Source: Desulfotignum sp. (GTDB lineage Bacteria > Desulfobacterota > Desulfobacteria > Desulfobacterales > Desulfobacteraceae). From it: 64,000 nucleotides of DNA. Both the position numbers and the translations under genes were made by a program. The stretch covers positions 1 through 64,000 of the forward strand of contig JAABSA010000019.1 in assembly GCA_011390635.1 (NCBI GenBank). Direction: 5' to 3'. Below the pieces are notes generated by a model. The model did not search any database and had not been told where the DNA came from. It saw only the letters and a list, made by a program, of their open reading frames with translations. Shown here piece after piece: positions 17,124 to 26,224 of the stretch. Within the stretch, counting starts at the first letter, position 1, and each line of letters starts with the position of its first letter.

Positions 17124-18778
17124 CAACCTACAGCAATATTGCAACCAGTTTGAAAAAAACCGCCGAATCCTTTCCCTATAAACGGGCGGTGGTCTATCCC
17201 GCAGGCCGGGACAAAAACAACCGGGTTCTTTACAGCCAGCTTACCTTCAGACAGCTGGACCAGTTATCAGACCGCCTGGCATTCGGCCTGGAAGGTATCG
17301 GCATTGTCCGGGGGATGCGGACCATTCTCATGGTGCCCCCGGGCATGGACTTTTTCATCATTATTTTTGCCATGTTCAAGGTGGGTGCAGTGCCTGTGGT
17401 GGTGGATCCGGGAATGGGCATCAACCGGATGCTGCAATGTCTGCAGCAGGGCCGCCCGAAAGCCTTTATCGGCATTGAAAAAGCCCATGTACTGCGGGTG
17501 CTCAAACCCCGATATTTTACCAATGTGACCCATTGGGTAACGGTGGGAAGGAGATGGTTCTGGGGCGGCCATACCATAAAACAGCTTTTGACCGACAAAA
17601 GACAGGCTTTTCCCCAGGCAAGAACCACCGCAGATGAAACCGCAGCCATTGCATTTACCACCGGCTCCACAGGCCCGGCCAAGGGAGTGGTGTATACCCA
17701 TGGCAATTTTGAAGCCCAGATAAAACAGATCCAGGCCCATTTCACCATCGGACAAGATGAAATCGATCTGCCCACATTCCCGTTGTTTGCCCTGTTTGAT
17801 CCGGCCCTGGGCATGACGGCCGTAATACCGGACATGGACCCCACCCAGCCGGCCAAAGCAGATCCCAAAAAAATCATTGAAGCCATTGAAAACCACGGGA
17901 TCACCAATATGTTTGCATCCCCTGCCCTGCTGAACCGGCTGGGAAAATACGGAAAAGAAAACGCCATCACACTGCCTTCTCTGCGCAGAGTAATTTCTGC
18001 AGGCGCCCCTGTATCACCAGCCAATATTGCACAGTTTTCCGCCCTGGTTTCAGAAAACACCCAGATCCACACGCCCTATGGTGCAACAGAAGCTGTACCG
18101 GTCATCTCCATCGGCTCCCATGAAATTCTATCGGAAACCAGACACATGACCGAAAAAGGATTCGGCCTGTGCATCGGCCGGCCCATTGACAGCACCCAAG
18201 TGCGTATAATCAAAATCACTGACGAGCCCATTACCCAGATCAGAGAGAACCTGATACTGCCGGAAAAGCAGGTGGGAGAGATTATCGTAAAAGCAGACCT
18301 TGTCACACAACAGTATTTTGACAACCCGCAAGCAGATATGCTGGCCAAGATCCAGGATCCGGACGGCAGGGTCTGGCACCGCATGGGGGACCTGGGATGG
18401 ATGGACTCCAAAGGACGGGTCTGGTTCTGCGGGCGCAAAAGCCACCGGGTGATTACAAAAAAAGAAACCCTGTTCACCATTCCTGTGGAAGCTATCTTCA
18501 ACACCCATGAAAAGGTGTACCGAAGTGCGCTGACAGGGGTCGGACCGTTTAACCAGCAGATACCGGTGATCTTTGTGGAGCCCAACTGCAAAATCTCACA
18601 TAAACGCCAATTTATTGCAGAACTGCTGGAACTGGCGCGCACAACTCCTTTGACGGCAGATATCCAGCATATTTTTATCGAAAAGAGTTTTCCCGTGGAT
18701 ATCAGGCATAATGCCAAAATTTTCCGGGAAAAACTGGCGGCCAGGGCCCGGGAAAAAATTACGCACCAGGATTTTTAA
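17120..18778 (+). CDS. oleC: OleC: ANL-superfamily beta-lactone synthetase
   Basis: A 552-residue AMP-ligase-fold enzyme. The P-loop motif is AFTTGSTGPAKGVVYTH, with the later signature YGATEAVPV and the GDLGWMD aspartate region. In Ole pathways this enzyme activates the 2-alkyl-3-hydroxyacid with ATP and closes it to a beta-lactone instead of making a CoA thioester. Assignment as OleC rather than another acyl-AMP ligase rests on the FTTGSTGPAKGV motif form, the length and the position after oleA and oleB. The C-terminus overlaps the stop codon of the opposing DHH gene. The expected reductase OleD does not follow. Confidence 0.88.
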   Translation: MTTYSNIATSLKKTAESFPYKRAVVYPAGRDKNNRVLYSQLTFRQLDQLSDRLAFGLEGIGIVRGMRTILMVPPGMDFFIIIFAMFKVGAVPVVVDPGMGINRMLQCLQQGRPKAFIGIEKAHVLRVLKPRYFTNVTHWVTVGRRWFWGGHTIKQLLTDKRQAFPQARTTADETAAIAFTTGSTGPAKGVVYTHGNFEAQIKQIQAHFTIGQDEIDLPTFPLFALFDPALGMTAVIPDMDPTQPAKADPKKIIEAIENHGITNMFASPALLNRLGKYGKENAITLPSLRRVISAGAPVSPANIAQFSALVSENTQIHTPYGATEAVPVISIGSHEILSETRHMTEKGFGLCIGRPIDSTQVRIIKITDEPITQIRENLILPEKQVGEIIVKADLVTQQYFDNPQADMLAKIQDPDGRVWHRMGDLGWMDSKGRVWFCGRKSHRVITKKETLFTIPVEAIFNTHEKVYRSALTGVGPFNQQIPVIFVEPNCKISHKRQFIAELLELARTTPLTADIQHIFIEKSFPVDIRHNAKIFREKLAARAREKITHQDF

Positions 18779-20076
18779 TCCGGTATCATATCATAAAAAT
18801 ACATCATCACATCAGACCGGGTAATGATGCCGATGATTTTGTCATCCTTGATCACCGGAACCCTGCCGATGTCATGCTTGATCATCAGCTTGGCCACCTC
18901 TATTGCACTGCGGTCATGGGAAATGGTGACGACATTTCTTGTCATAAAGGCTTTGATGGGAGCAGACATCTGTTTGGATTTGCGTACTTTTTTTAAATCC
19001 CGCCTGGACACCACTCCCACGATGGCATCATTATCATCCACCACCGGCATCCCGGTGCATCCCAGCTCCCGCAGGATCATGACAACCTTTTCCACCGGTG
19101 TGTCTTCATGTACCTTGACCACCGGGTAGGACATGATATCCGATAACATGACAGAGGACTGCTGGTTTCCGCTCACCAGCTCCACGATCATTTCCTGAAT
19201 CACATCCGGATTTGCAGCCTTGATCAAAGCCGACCCGGCCCCGGGATGTCCGCCGCCTCCCAGGCTCCGCATGATCAGACTGAGATCGATTTCATCCACA
19301 CCGCTTCGGCCGATCACCATGCATTTGTTCTGTTCCAGATCCCTGAAAATACCGAACGCAGCATCCGCGTTAACGATCTCCCTGTACATCTGCACCACCA
19401 TGGCCAGGTTCTGGACACGGCCCTGGATATCAAGCTTTGAAAATGATACCAGAAAGCCGGACAGTTTTATTGTTTCGCTTTTCTGGATCATGTCATAGAG
19501 GATGTCCTTGTGTTGTCTGGCATAGGCTTGTTTTAGAAAAGTACCCAGAATGTTCAGGTCTGCTTTGCGGTCTAAAAGAAACCCGGCAGCATGGGCATCC
19601 TGTGCCAAAGTGGAGGGAAATGTCAGATTTCCGGTGTCTTCATACAGGCCCAAGAGAAACAGGGTCGCCTGGATCGGGGTAATCAACAATCTTTTGGCTT
19701 GGATTTCCTGTACAAGCTGGGTCACATTTGCACCCGTCTCTGCGATATGCGCCTTAGAAACCGCCATATCCCCTTCCAGATGGTGGTCCCAGGCAATGAT
19801 ATGCAGATCGGCCTTTTCTTTTAAAACAGCCAGACGATTATCCAGACGTCCCCAGGAATGGGTGTCCACCACAATCAGGGTGTCCACAAGATCCAGGTTG
19901 ATTTCTCCAGGGGCATAAAAAGTAAACAAATCCTTGTGAATGGCCAGAAACGGCTTCAGGTTTTGATTGATATTACCGGGAAGCACCGGTTTGGCATCCG
20001 GATAAATAAGGGTTGCTGCAAACAGACTTGCAAGTCCATCAAAATCTGTGCCTTTGTGCGTTGTTATAATTTTCAT
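18775..20076 (-). CDS. DHH-DHHA1 phosphoesterase with two CBS domains
   Basis: A 433-residue cytoplasmic protein. The DHH domain (about 1-170) has the metal-binding patterns THKGTDFDGLAS, VVDTHSW and AWDHH. The DHHA1 domain (about 180-310) contains SLGGGGHPGAGSALI. A pair of CBS motifs (about 315-433) should bind an adenine nucleotide. The same order forms the front half of some long tRNA nucleotidyltransferases, but here the polymerase domain is absent, so the protein is either a free-standing phosphodiesterase (oligoribonucleotide or cyclic dinucleotide class) or a truncated relative. The gene converges on oleC with overlapping stop codons. Confidence 0.87.
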   Translation of the reverse strand: MKIITTHKGTDFDGLASLFAATLIYPDAKPVLPGNINQNLKPFLAIHKDLFTFYAPGEINLDLVDTLIVVDTHSWGRLDNRLAVLKEKADLHIIAWDHHLEGDMAVSKAHIAETGANVTQLVQEIQAKRLLITPIQATLFLLGLYEDTGNLTFPSTLAQDAHAAGFLLDRKADLNILGTFLKQAYARQHKDILYDMIQKSETIKLSGFLVSFSKLDIQGRVQNLAMVVQMYREIVNADAAFGIFRDLEQNKCMVIGRSGVDEIDLSLIMRSLGGGGHPGAGSALIKAANPDVIQEMIVELVSGNQQSSVMLSDIMSYPVVKVHEDTPVEKVVMILRELGCTGMPVVDDNDAIVGVVSRRDLKKVRKSKQMSAPIKAFMTRNVVTISHDRSAIEVAKLMIKHDIGRVPVIKDDKIIGIITRSDVMMYFYDMIPD

Positions 20077-20146
20077 AAGAGATCATTTTGGTTTTTTTAC
20101 GGTTTTGAAACCAATATGCGCATCCATATTTGTACAATGGACATGC

Positions 20147-20175
20147 TTGTATTTTCTGCCTCAATATCTTATATG
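20147..20175 (+). promoter_or_regulatory. Candidate promoter of the NlpC/P60-like gene
   Basis: TTGTAT (20147-20152), 17-base spacer, TATATG (20170-20175), about 32 bases before the ribosome site of the gene at 20208. Matches are moderate. Confidence 0.4.
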
Positions 20176-20207
20176 ATGTATTACGTTTTCAAATACAAGG
20201 AAAAACC

Positions 20208-20765
20208 ATGAAAAATATCATTCTCATTCTGGTGCTGGTCCTTTTTAATGCTGTCTTCGCATGGGGGGTGCAGTTTGAGAAAGATGATCTCACCATCCGG
20301 CCTGAAGGGGTCATTCCGGGTGCGGCCCGGGATGTTTTCATCCAAAACATTTCATCTGCAGCCCGGCAGTTCATCGGAACGCCTTATGAATACGGGGGCA
20401 ATCCGCTGACCACCGGAACCTCTGACAATTCCTACCTTTTTTTTGGCATCTACTCCAAGGCCGCCCAGAAAGCCGGATTACAATACCATGGGTACCTGCC
20501 CATGAAAAATCTGCTGCAGCACACAAAAAAAGTCGATGAAAACCTGCTTCAACCTGGTGATCTCATGGTGCTGGACAACAAACATGCTGCCATGATTTAT
20601 GACATTGAAGAAACCACGGGACGGCTGCAACTCATCTATGCTTCTGAAAAACGCCGGCAGGTCATCTCTTTTAACAGCGACAACATTGTATTTTACGCCT
20701 ATTGGATGGAAAACCTCATGGGATTTTACCGGCTGGCCGACAATATGCTCCGGCCTGAAAATTGA
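20208..20765 (+). CDS. Exported NlpC/P60-like protein lacking the catalytic Cys
   Basis: A 185-residue protein starting at the ATG preceded by AAGGAA. It has a clear signal peptide (NIILILVLVLFNAVFA-WG). The mature part follows the NlpC/P60 plan: ARQFIGTPYEYGG, then the helix that normally begins DCSG, here SDNSYLFF, so Asn replaces the nucleophilic Cys. The later His-containing strand is kept (LMVLDNKHAAMIYD), preceded by LQPGDL. It therefore probably binds peptidoglycan or a peptide without cleaving it. It is divergent from the DHH gene and followed by a convergent gene. Confidence 0.75.
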   Translation: MKNIILILVLVLFNAVFAWGVQFEKDDLTIRPEGVIPGAARDVFIQNISSAARQFIGTPYEYGGNPLTTGTSDNSYLFFGIYSKAAQKAGLQYHGYLPMKNLLQHTKKVDENLLQPGDLMVLDNKHAAMIYDIEETTGRLQLIYASEKRRQVISFNSDNIVFYAYWMENLMGFYRLADNMLRPEN

Positions 20766-20834
20766 ACCGGTGCCGCGACAATACCGTTATCTGATTTCAC
20801 AAAAACACCAGAATGGTTGTCCGTATTCAGTCGG

Positions 20835-21674
20835 TTATCCGGTACTATCTGCTTCTTTGAATATCTCAGCCAGAACCATATACCGTCTGCACCGGGTTCT
20901 GTAAGTGAAAAGAGAGGCAGGTGCAAGCGCCGGCAGACCTGTTTCCGGTGACGGCACTACCGGCCGGATGTAAAACGGGTGTTTTTTGCTGCCCGTGGCT
21001 CTTTCAACCAATGCAGCCGCCCGGGCTGCCTCTTCCGGTGTCACAGAAACGGTGCGGTCATCTGATTGTGCCACGGGACGAACCGGCAGAATAATTTTGT
21101 ATGCAGGTATGCAATTGAGCAATGACAGGCTTCTTTCCAAATCTGTGTCGTCAAGGGCAAGGCCCGTGAGCTCGGCATATCGGTCCCCGGGCCCGTTGAG
21201 TGTAAATATCAGCCGGTCAATGGCATTTTCAGCTGCCAGGGTTTCCAACAAATGGGGATTTCTCCCGTTTGTATCCAGTTGAATTTTCAACCCTTTTTTC
21301 TTCATGAACCGAACGACTGCCAGAAAATCGGCGCCATCCAAAAGCGCTGCATCCGACAGATCCAGTCCACTGATCCAGCCATGGGTCAGCAGGCTTGGTT
21401 TCACCCATTTGTCCAGAAGATCTCCTGCCTGTAAAAAGGCAAGCACCCTGCCCACTCCCTGGACAACCTTCTGGCCAGTGAAAAGAATGGGAAATTCAAC
21501 ACCTTCTGGTCCTCGAAAGATGGCAGACCGGTTCTCCCGGTAAAAGGTTTTAAAGACCTCTTTTCCCCGGGCATGGATATCTTGTTTATCATATGAAATA
21601 CCATGGTCATCCATATAAGACGCTGCAATGCTGCAGCGCATGCAGCCTGTGGCAGTAAACAGTATATAAGACAT
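20835..21674 (-). CDS. Glutaredoxin-like domain fused to a radical-SAM-like barrel
   Basis: The ATG at 21672-21674 is preferred (GGGAG upstream), giving 279 residues; a longer frame runs into the upstream gene. Residues 1-75 resemble a glutaredoxin/thioredoxin-fold domain with a CxxC (ATGCMRC). The rest resembles the second half of a radical-SAM activase barrel (LSDAALLDGADFLAVVRFMKKK, IQLDTNGRNP, LIFTLNGPGDRYAELTG) but contains no CxxxCxxC cluster motif, so it is unlikely to cleave SAM. It lies 19 bases after the arylsulfotransferase-like gene in the same direction and probably shares its transcript. Confidence 0.65.
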   Translation of the reverse strand: MSYILFTATGCMRCSIAASYMDDHGISYDKQDIHARGKEVFKTFYRENRSAIFRGPEGVEFPILFTGQKVVQGVGRVLAFLQAGDLLDKWVKPSLLTHGWISGLDLSDAALLDGADFLAVVRFMKKKGLKIQLDTNGRNPHLLETLAAENAIDRLIFTLNGPGDRYAELTGLALDDTDLERSLSLLNCIPAYKIILPVRPVAQSDDRTVSVTPEEAARAAALVERATGSKKHPFYIRPVVPSPETGLPALAPASLFTYRTRCRRYMVLAEIFKEADSTG

Positions 21675-21693
21675 CAAAAATTTCTCCCCCGGA

Positions 21694-23127
21694 TTATTTA
21701 TCCGTATCAGATACCACACATAACGCGGAAGAACTCTGGAACGGAAGCACCCCTTCCACAGACACCTCGGATTCTGCACCTTTGGCCCTGGCATTGGGTA
21801 CCCTGAAAGAGGTGACATCCATGGGTGCAATGGCAATTTCATCCGGCGGATTTTCTTGGGGAATGTAATCATAGGGGTACCGGTAGGCCCGATACACCAT
21901 GTTCATCTTAAAATGGTTGCCCCAGTAAGGGGAGATATATTCCCATACCAGTTCATGGCCGGCTGTCAATTCAATGATTCTGCCGCCGCTGCCTTCGGTG
22001 ATCAGGGTGTTGCCGTTGGGAAGGCGTTGTGCGGAACTGATGAACGGACTGTAAAACCGGTTGCTGTCGGTGGGGTGAACCAGCCCGGCCTCATGGGGGG
22101 TATACTGCCAGACAATTTTCAGTGTCACTGGATCAAATTCAAGGACCCGGGAATAATCGCGCAGGGCATTTTTGGTTCCGGTGGGACTTCCCGGATTGCA
22201 GGCCCCGTACCCTGCCCATCCGCCATTGTCAAACACCAGGATATTGCCTTCTCCGGGCAATCCTCTTGGAATCATATGGGCATGGTGCTGGCCGATGATC
22301 CAACCCAGTTTGCTTTCCGGTGTGTAATCATAATACGGCCCCACCTTCCATACCACCTCACCGGTCTGTCTGCTGATGATAAAGATAATGTTGGTCTCCC
22401 GGCCGTCTGCAATGATGTTATCGGGATGAAACCGCTGATCGCCTTTGTCATACCATCTGTTAGGCCCCAGAAGCGACATGGCGTTCAGATGCATCCAGTC
22501 CCCCATGCCACCGCCGCAGGGCCGCATGTTGGGATCACGGCACAGAATGTTTTTAGCGTCTTCCCTGAAACCGAATTCCTCAAAATGGTCACTGCACACC
22601 CATTCCCAGAGGATGTCACCATCCCAGGAAGTTTCATAAATAACATCATCCAGCAGCGGTTTGTCCGATATCTGTGGACACACCAGGTTTTTATGGCCCA
22701 GAATCATGGTGCTGCCCTGATCGGTTTTCGCCTCCATGCCCGGCACATAATATCCCACAGGATTTCCTTCCCGCTGGTAATCATGATGGGCCCGGGCCAT
22801 CCACTGGGGCTCTTCTCCCGGGTCTTCTATGTACTCATACGCATTGAATTTCCATACAATACTGCCTTCCCAGTCCACCTGCACCAGATCCCGGTAATCC
22901 TGCATGCTGTATTTTGTGGACCGCTCTCCTGTATGGCCGATCACATATCCGCCTTTGAGCATTTTATTTGGAAATCCATGCAGTCCTTTCCACAGTTTGA
23001 TTTCACCGCCATTCATATCAATCACCAGGGCACCCAGCTCCTTGGCCTGAAATACGGTATATCCATTGAAGGCCTTGTCGGGATCATATACCGTGGTTCC
23101 GGTCGGGTATATCGTGGGATAGCTCAT
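21694..23127 (-). CDS. Arylsulfotransferase (ASST)-family protein, no signal peptide
   Basis: A 477-residue beta-propeller-type protein. Repeated Trp/Asp-rich blades (VDWEGSIVWKFNA, TSWDGDILWEWV, ISRQTGEVVWKVGP, ELTAGHELVWEYISPY) and histidines in ARAHHDYQREGNP, GQHHAHMIP and MHLNAMS match the ASST family, where His carries the sulfate between phenolic donor and acceptor. The usual export signal is missing: the protein starts MSYPTIYPTG and has no hydrophobic stretch, so a cytoplasmic location is likely. It lies directly downstream of tctABC, behind a terminator-like hairpin, which suggests a role in using the imported aromatic or sulfated acid. Confidence 0.85.
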   Translation of the reverse strand: MSYPTIYPTGTTVYDPDKAFNGYTVFQAKELGALVIDMNGGEIKLWKGLHGFPNKMLKGGYVIGHTGERSTKYSMQDYRDLVQVDWEGSIVWKFNAYEYIEDPGEEPQWMARAHHDYQREGNPVGYYVPGMEAKTDQGSTMILGHKNLVCPQISDKPLLDDVIYETSWDGDILWEWVCSDHFEEFGFREDAKNILCRDPNMRPCGGGMGDWMHLNAMSLLGPNRWYDKGDQRFHPDNIIADGRETNIIFIISRQTGEVVWKVGPYYDYTPESKLGWIIGQHHAHMIPRGLPGEGNILVFDNGGWAGYGACNPGSPTGTKNALRDYSRVLEFDPVTLKIVWQYTPHEAGLVHPTDSNRFYSPFISSAQRLPNGNTLITEGSGGRIIELTAGHELVWEYISPYWGNHFKMNMVYRAYRYPYDYIPQENPPDEIAIAPMDVTSFRVPNARAKGAESEVSVEGVLPFQSSSALCVVSDTDK

Positions 23128-23190
23128 TTTTTACTCCTTGCAGAAATTTTCTGGATATTGTTTGTCTTCATATGTTTCAGATGTTTTTTT

Positions 23191-23224
23191 AAACGGCATC
23201 AGGGATTGGTCCCTGATGCCGTTT
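23191..23224. terminator. Strong hairpin overlapping the end of tctA
   Basis: A perfect 15-base stem (AAACGGCATCAGGGA with TCCCTGATGCCGTTT, loop TTGG). On the plus strand it ends in a T run. On the minus strand, the direction of transcription, the T run is short (TTT then A's), so it may only attenuate read-through from tctA to the ASST-like gene. The tctA stop codon lies inside the stem. Confidence 0.65.
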
Positions 23225-24713
23225 TTGACCCCTGTCGTGATTTTTTTGCATCCATGATCATGGGCACCACAATGGTCAGCAGGGTTAACAGAATCAGGAA
23301 AATGCATATGGGCCGCTCAAACAATATGAGAAAACTTCCGTCTCCAAGGCTTAGGGTTTCCCGCAGGCGATTTTCCATGATTTCCCCCAGCACCACCCCC
23401 ATGACCAGGGTGACCACCGGCCACCCCAGCCGCAAAAGTATATATCCCAGAACACCCATGGCAATGGCCACACCCGCATCAAACAAACGGGTATTGACCG
23501 CATAGATGCCCACCATGGATATCACCATGATCACAACCGCCAAAAGGCGTCCCGGCACTTTCACAATCATGGCAAAGGGCCGCAGCCAGAGCATCAGCAT
23601 ACAAAAGGCAGCCACATTAATCAGCAGCATGGAAAAATACAGGGTGGAAATAAGTACCGGCTCTTTGATCAGCAGCAACGGTCCCGGATAAATGCCATTA
23701 ATGGTAAAAACCCCCAGCAGTACAGCACTCAGTGCATCACCCGGAATACCAAGGGTTAAAAGCGGGATCATGGCACCGGCAGGTACGGCATTGTTGCCGG
23801 CTTCCGAAGCAATACAGCCTTCGGGGGTGCCATGTCCGAATTTTTCCTTTTCCGGTGACAGGCGTTTTGCCGCATCATAGGACAGAAAAGAAGCCAGAAT
23901 GGAGCCGGTGCCGGGCAGCAGTCCCACAAAGGTGCCGATCACACCGGACCGGATCAGGGTTTTCCAGTATTTCAAGGCCTTCCAGAGCTCGGAAAAATCC
24001 AGGGTGGACCGGCTCAAATGGATGTGGTCTGTTTTCATGATATTTTGTTCCACCAGGATCAATGTCTGACCGATGCCAAACAACCCCAGGCAGACAGGCA
24101 CAATGTCCAGGCCGTTCTGCATGGAAAGCGTCCCGAAACTGAACCGTTCACTCAAGGTGGTACCGTCAATCCCCACTGTGGAAAACCAGAATCCCAGCCC
24201 CAGAAGCATAATCCCCCGGCCAAGCTGGGACCTGAATGCCATTACCACCAGGACCACACCGAACAGCGCCACGGTGAAATATTCAGGAGGGCCGAAACTG
24301 GCAGCCACATGGGCAAGGGCCGGTGCCAGAAACATGAGGATCAGAACACTGATAATACCCCCGCCAAAAGAACCCAGCAATGCGGCGGACAGAGCGGTCT
24401 GGGCCTGTCCTTTCCGGGTCAATGGATAGCCGTCAAAACTGGTCACGATGGACGATGGAACACCCGGGGTCCGCAGCAGCACAGCTGGAATACCGCCGCC
24501 GAAATATCCGCCGCAGAAAACCCCCAGCAGCAGGGACAGGGCAATATCCGGTGGGAATGAGAAACTGAAGGGAAGCAAAACCACCATCCCCACCATGGGA
24601 CCAAGACCCGGCAATACCCCCACCACAATCCCCACAAAGGAACCGAAAACAAGCGCCGCAAGATTGGCAATGGAAAAGGCTGCTTCAAACCCGGCTGCCA
24701 TATGTTCAAACAT
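23199..24713 (-). CDS. tctA: Tripartite tricarboxylate transporter, large permease TctA
   Basis: A 504-residue inner-membrane protein with about 11-12 hydrophobic spans. It has the typical TctA glycine-rich loops (VGVLPGLGPMVGMVVLLP near the N-terminus and VGLLPGTGSILASFLSYD in the middle) and the second-half segment NAVPAGAMIPLLTLGIPGD. It forms the channel of a sodium- or proton-driven uptake system with TctB and the binding protein TctC. The start is four bases after tctB. The last codons overlap a hairpin. Confidence 0.95.
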   Translation of the reverse strand: MFEHMAAGFEAAFSIANLAALVFGSFVGIVVGVLPGLGPMVGMVVLLPFSFSFPPDIALSLLLGVFCGGYFGGGIPAVLLRTPGVPSSIVTSFDGYPLTRKGQAQTALSAALLGSFGGGIISVLILMFLAPALAHVAASFGPPEYFTVALFGVVLVVMAFRSQLGRGIMLLGLGFWFSTVGIDGTTLSERFSFGTLSMQNGLDIVPVCLGLFGIGQTLILVEQNIMKTDHIHLSRSTLDFSELWKALKYWKTLIRSGVIGTFVGLLPGTGSILASFLSYDAAKRLSPEKEKFGHGTPEGCIASEAGNNAVPAGAMIPLLTLGIPGDALSAVLLGVFTINGIYPGPLLLIKEPVLISTLYFSMLLINVAAFCMLMLWLRPFAMIVKVPGRLLAVVIMVISMVGIYAVNTRLFDAGVAIAMGVLGYILLRLGWPVVTLVMGVVLGEIMENRLRETLSLGDGSFLILFERPICIFLILLTLLTIVVPMIMDAKKSRQGSKTASGTNP

Positions 24714-24716
24714 GGG

Positions 24717-25205
24717 TTACTCCATAAAAAACTGCATCACCAGCGGTTCTGGAAACCAGATGGCCAGAAAATACTTGAATATCACCACCAGAATTACCGT
24801 CACCAGCAGCGGTATCACAGACAATTTAACCAGGGTATCCTGGCCCACCAGTTTCAGGGCAGCCAGCAGAAACACGAAGGTTGCTATTTCCAGACCAGCG
24901 AATATCAGACCGCCAAGATAAAGGATCAGACATCCCAGAACCCTGGCGGCGCGAAACGGTTTGCCATGGCCATCAAGATACCATTGTGTCGTGCCGGGCC
25001 GTACCATCCGGATAATGGATGGCACGGATCCGGCCAGCATCAGACATAAGGTGATCAAAGGAAACAGCAAAGGCCCTTTGTAAAAAGGGTCCGGACCGGA
25101 CCTGTCCACCTGCCATGGTGAGAGAAGCAGCATGACCAGTGCAAACACGCCCAGAGCTGACCCTAACAGATCATGGACCCTGCTGGATGAAGATTTTTCT
25201 CTCAT
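24717..25205 (-). CDS. tctB: Tripartite tricarboxylate transporter, small permease TctB
   Basis: A 162-residue protein with four hydrophobic spans (LLGSALGVFALVMLLLSPW, GPLLFPLITLCLMLAGSVP, VLGCLILYLGGLIFAGL, VIPLLVTVILVVIFKYFLA), the usual TctB layout. It overlaps the end of tctC by four bases and is followed after three bases by tctA. It should sit beside TctA in the cytoplasmic membrane. Confidence 0.9.
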   Translation of the reverse strand: MREKSSSSRVHDLLGSALGVFALVMLLLSPWQVDRSGPDPFYKGPLLFPLITLCLMLAGSVPSIIRMVRPGTTQWYLDGHGKPFRAARVLGCLILYLGGLIFAGLEIATFVFLLAALKLVGQDTLVKLSVIPLLVTVILVVIFKYFLAIWFPEPLVMQFFME

Positions 25206-26155
25206 TCAATAATACCAAGATCCTTCATAATCGCACCAAAATTGGCCAGCTCACTGTCCATCTGTTTTCTGGCTTTCTCCGGACCGGTGGGATGGGGAAT
25301 GACACCCACATTTTTAATGACTGTCTGAATCTGCGGCATTGCCATGACCTTGAAAAATGTCCGGCTCAACTGATCGGCAATGTCATCCGGGGTTTGTGCC
25401 GGTACAAATGCCCCGAACCATATGGAATAGGCATCCCCGAATCCCTGTTCCGCCACGGTTGGCACATCCGGGTAATCTTCCAGGCGCTGGGGCAGCATGC
25501 AGGCCAGAATCTTCATCTGTCCGGATTCCACATAATCTCTGATGCCCGGTGTTGAAAAAGTGATCACATCGGCATCACCCTTCACCACCAGCAGCGGGTT
25601 TAATTGTTTATATGCCGTTTCCTGCCATTGGAATCCCCCGATTTTTGCGGCATTCATGGCAATCAGGGTCGGAACCGCCCCCAGGCCCCAGTGGGCCAGT
25701 TTCAACTGATGGGTCCTGCCGTATTCAGCCAGCTCCGCCAGGTTGTTATAGGGGGCATCCGCACGGCAGGCAAGAGTGAACGGAGAAGACCACACCAGGC
25801 CCAAAGGTTTGAGGTCCTGGTTCTGGTAGGGAGTTTTTCCCCTTAGTACCTGGGTGATCATGGGGCCGATGGAAATCAGGCCCATGGTATACCCGTCCGG
25901 GCGGCTGTTTTTCAATTCATTGGTTGCCAGAACCGCGCCTCCCCCGGGCTTGTTGACAACCTTGACCGGCACCCCCAGCTCATCTGACATCAACGGCGCC
26001 ATGGCGGTTGCGACCATGGTGGAAGGATCGTTACCCGCAGGCCAGGGAATCATGATCATGACGGGTTTTTTGGGCCAGGAAGCCACGCTCAGTCCCGGTA
26101 ATGCCAGTGCAGCGAAAACACCCAGTAACACCAAGCTTACAATAATTTTTTTCAT
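25202..26155 (-). CDS. tctC: TctC/Bug-family periplasmic substrate-binding protein
   Basis: A 317-residue exported binding protein. The signal peptide is at residues ~1-26 (VSLVLLGVFAALALPGLSVAS). The Bug-family motifs are present: MIPWPAGNDPSTMVAT, VKVVNKPGGGAVLATNEL and RPDGYTMGLIS near the N-terminal ligand loop, and the C-terminal PDDIADQLSRTF segment. Family members bind carboxylates; the exact ligand is unknown. It is the first structural gene after the GntR regulator and is overlapped by tctB. Confidence 0.93.
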   Translation of the reverse strand: MKKIIVSLVLLGVFAALALPGLSVASWPKKPVMIMIPWPAGNDPSTMVATAMAPLMSDELGVPVKVVNKPGGGAVLATNELKNSRPDGYTMGLISIGPMITQVLRGKTPYQNQDLKPLGLVWSSPFTLACRADAPYNNLAELAEYGRTHQLKLAHWGLGAVPTLIAMNAAKIGGFQWQETAYKQLNPLLVVKGDADVITFSTPGIRDYVESGQMKILACMLPQRLEDYPDVPTVAEQGFGDAYSIWFGAFVPAQTPDDIADQLSRTFFKVMAMPQIQTVIKNVGVIPHPTGPEKARKQMDSELANFGAIMKDLGIIE

Positions 26156-26224
26156 AATGCCTCATCCTTATGTGTAGATGGTTAAAAAAAACCAGGTTAT
26201 CAAGCAGGAATTAACTGTAATGCA

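Noticed and set aside
21856-23505. 549-residue plus-strand ORF across the ASST-like gene and tctA
   Set aside because: It runs antisense to two well-supported genes and shows no domain; long shadow frames are common at this composition.
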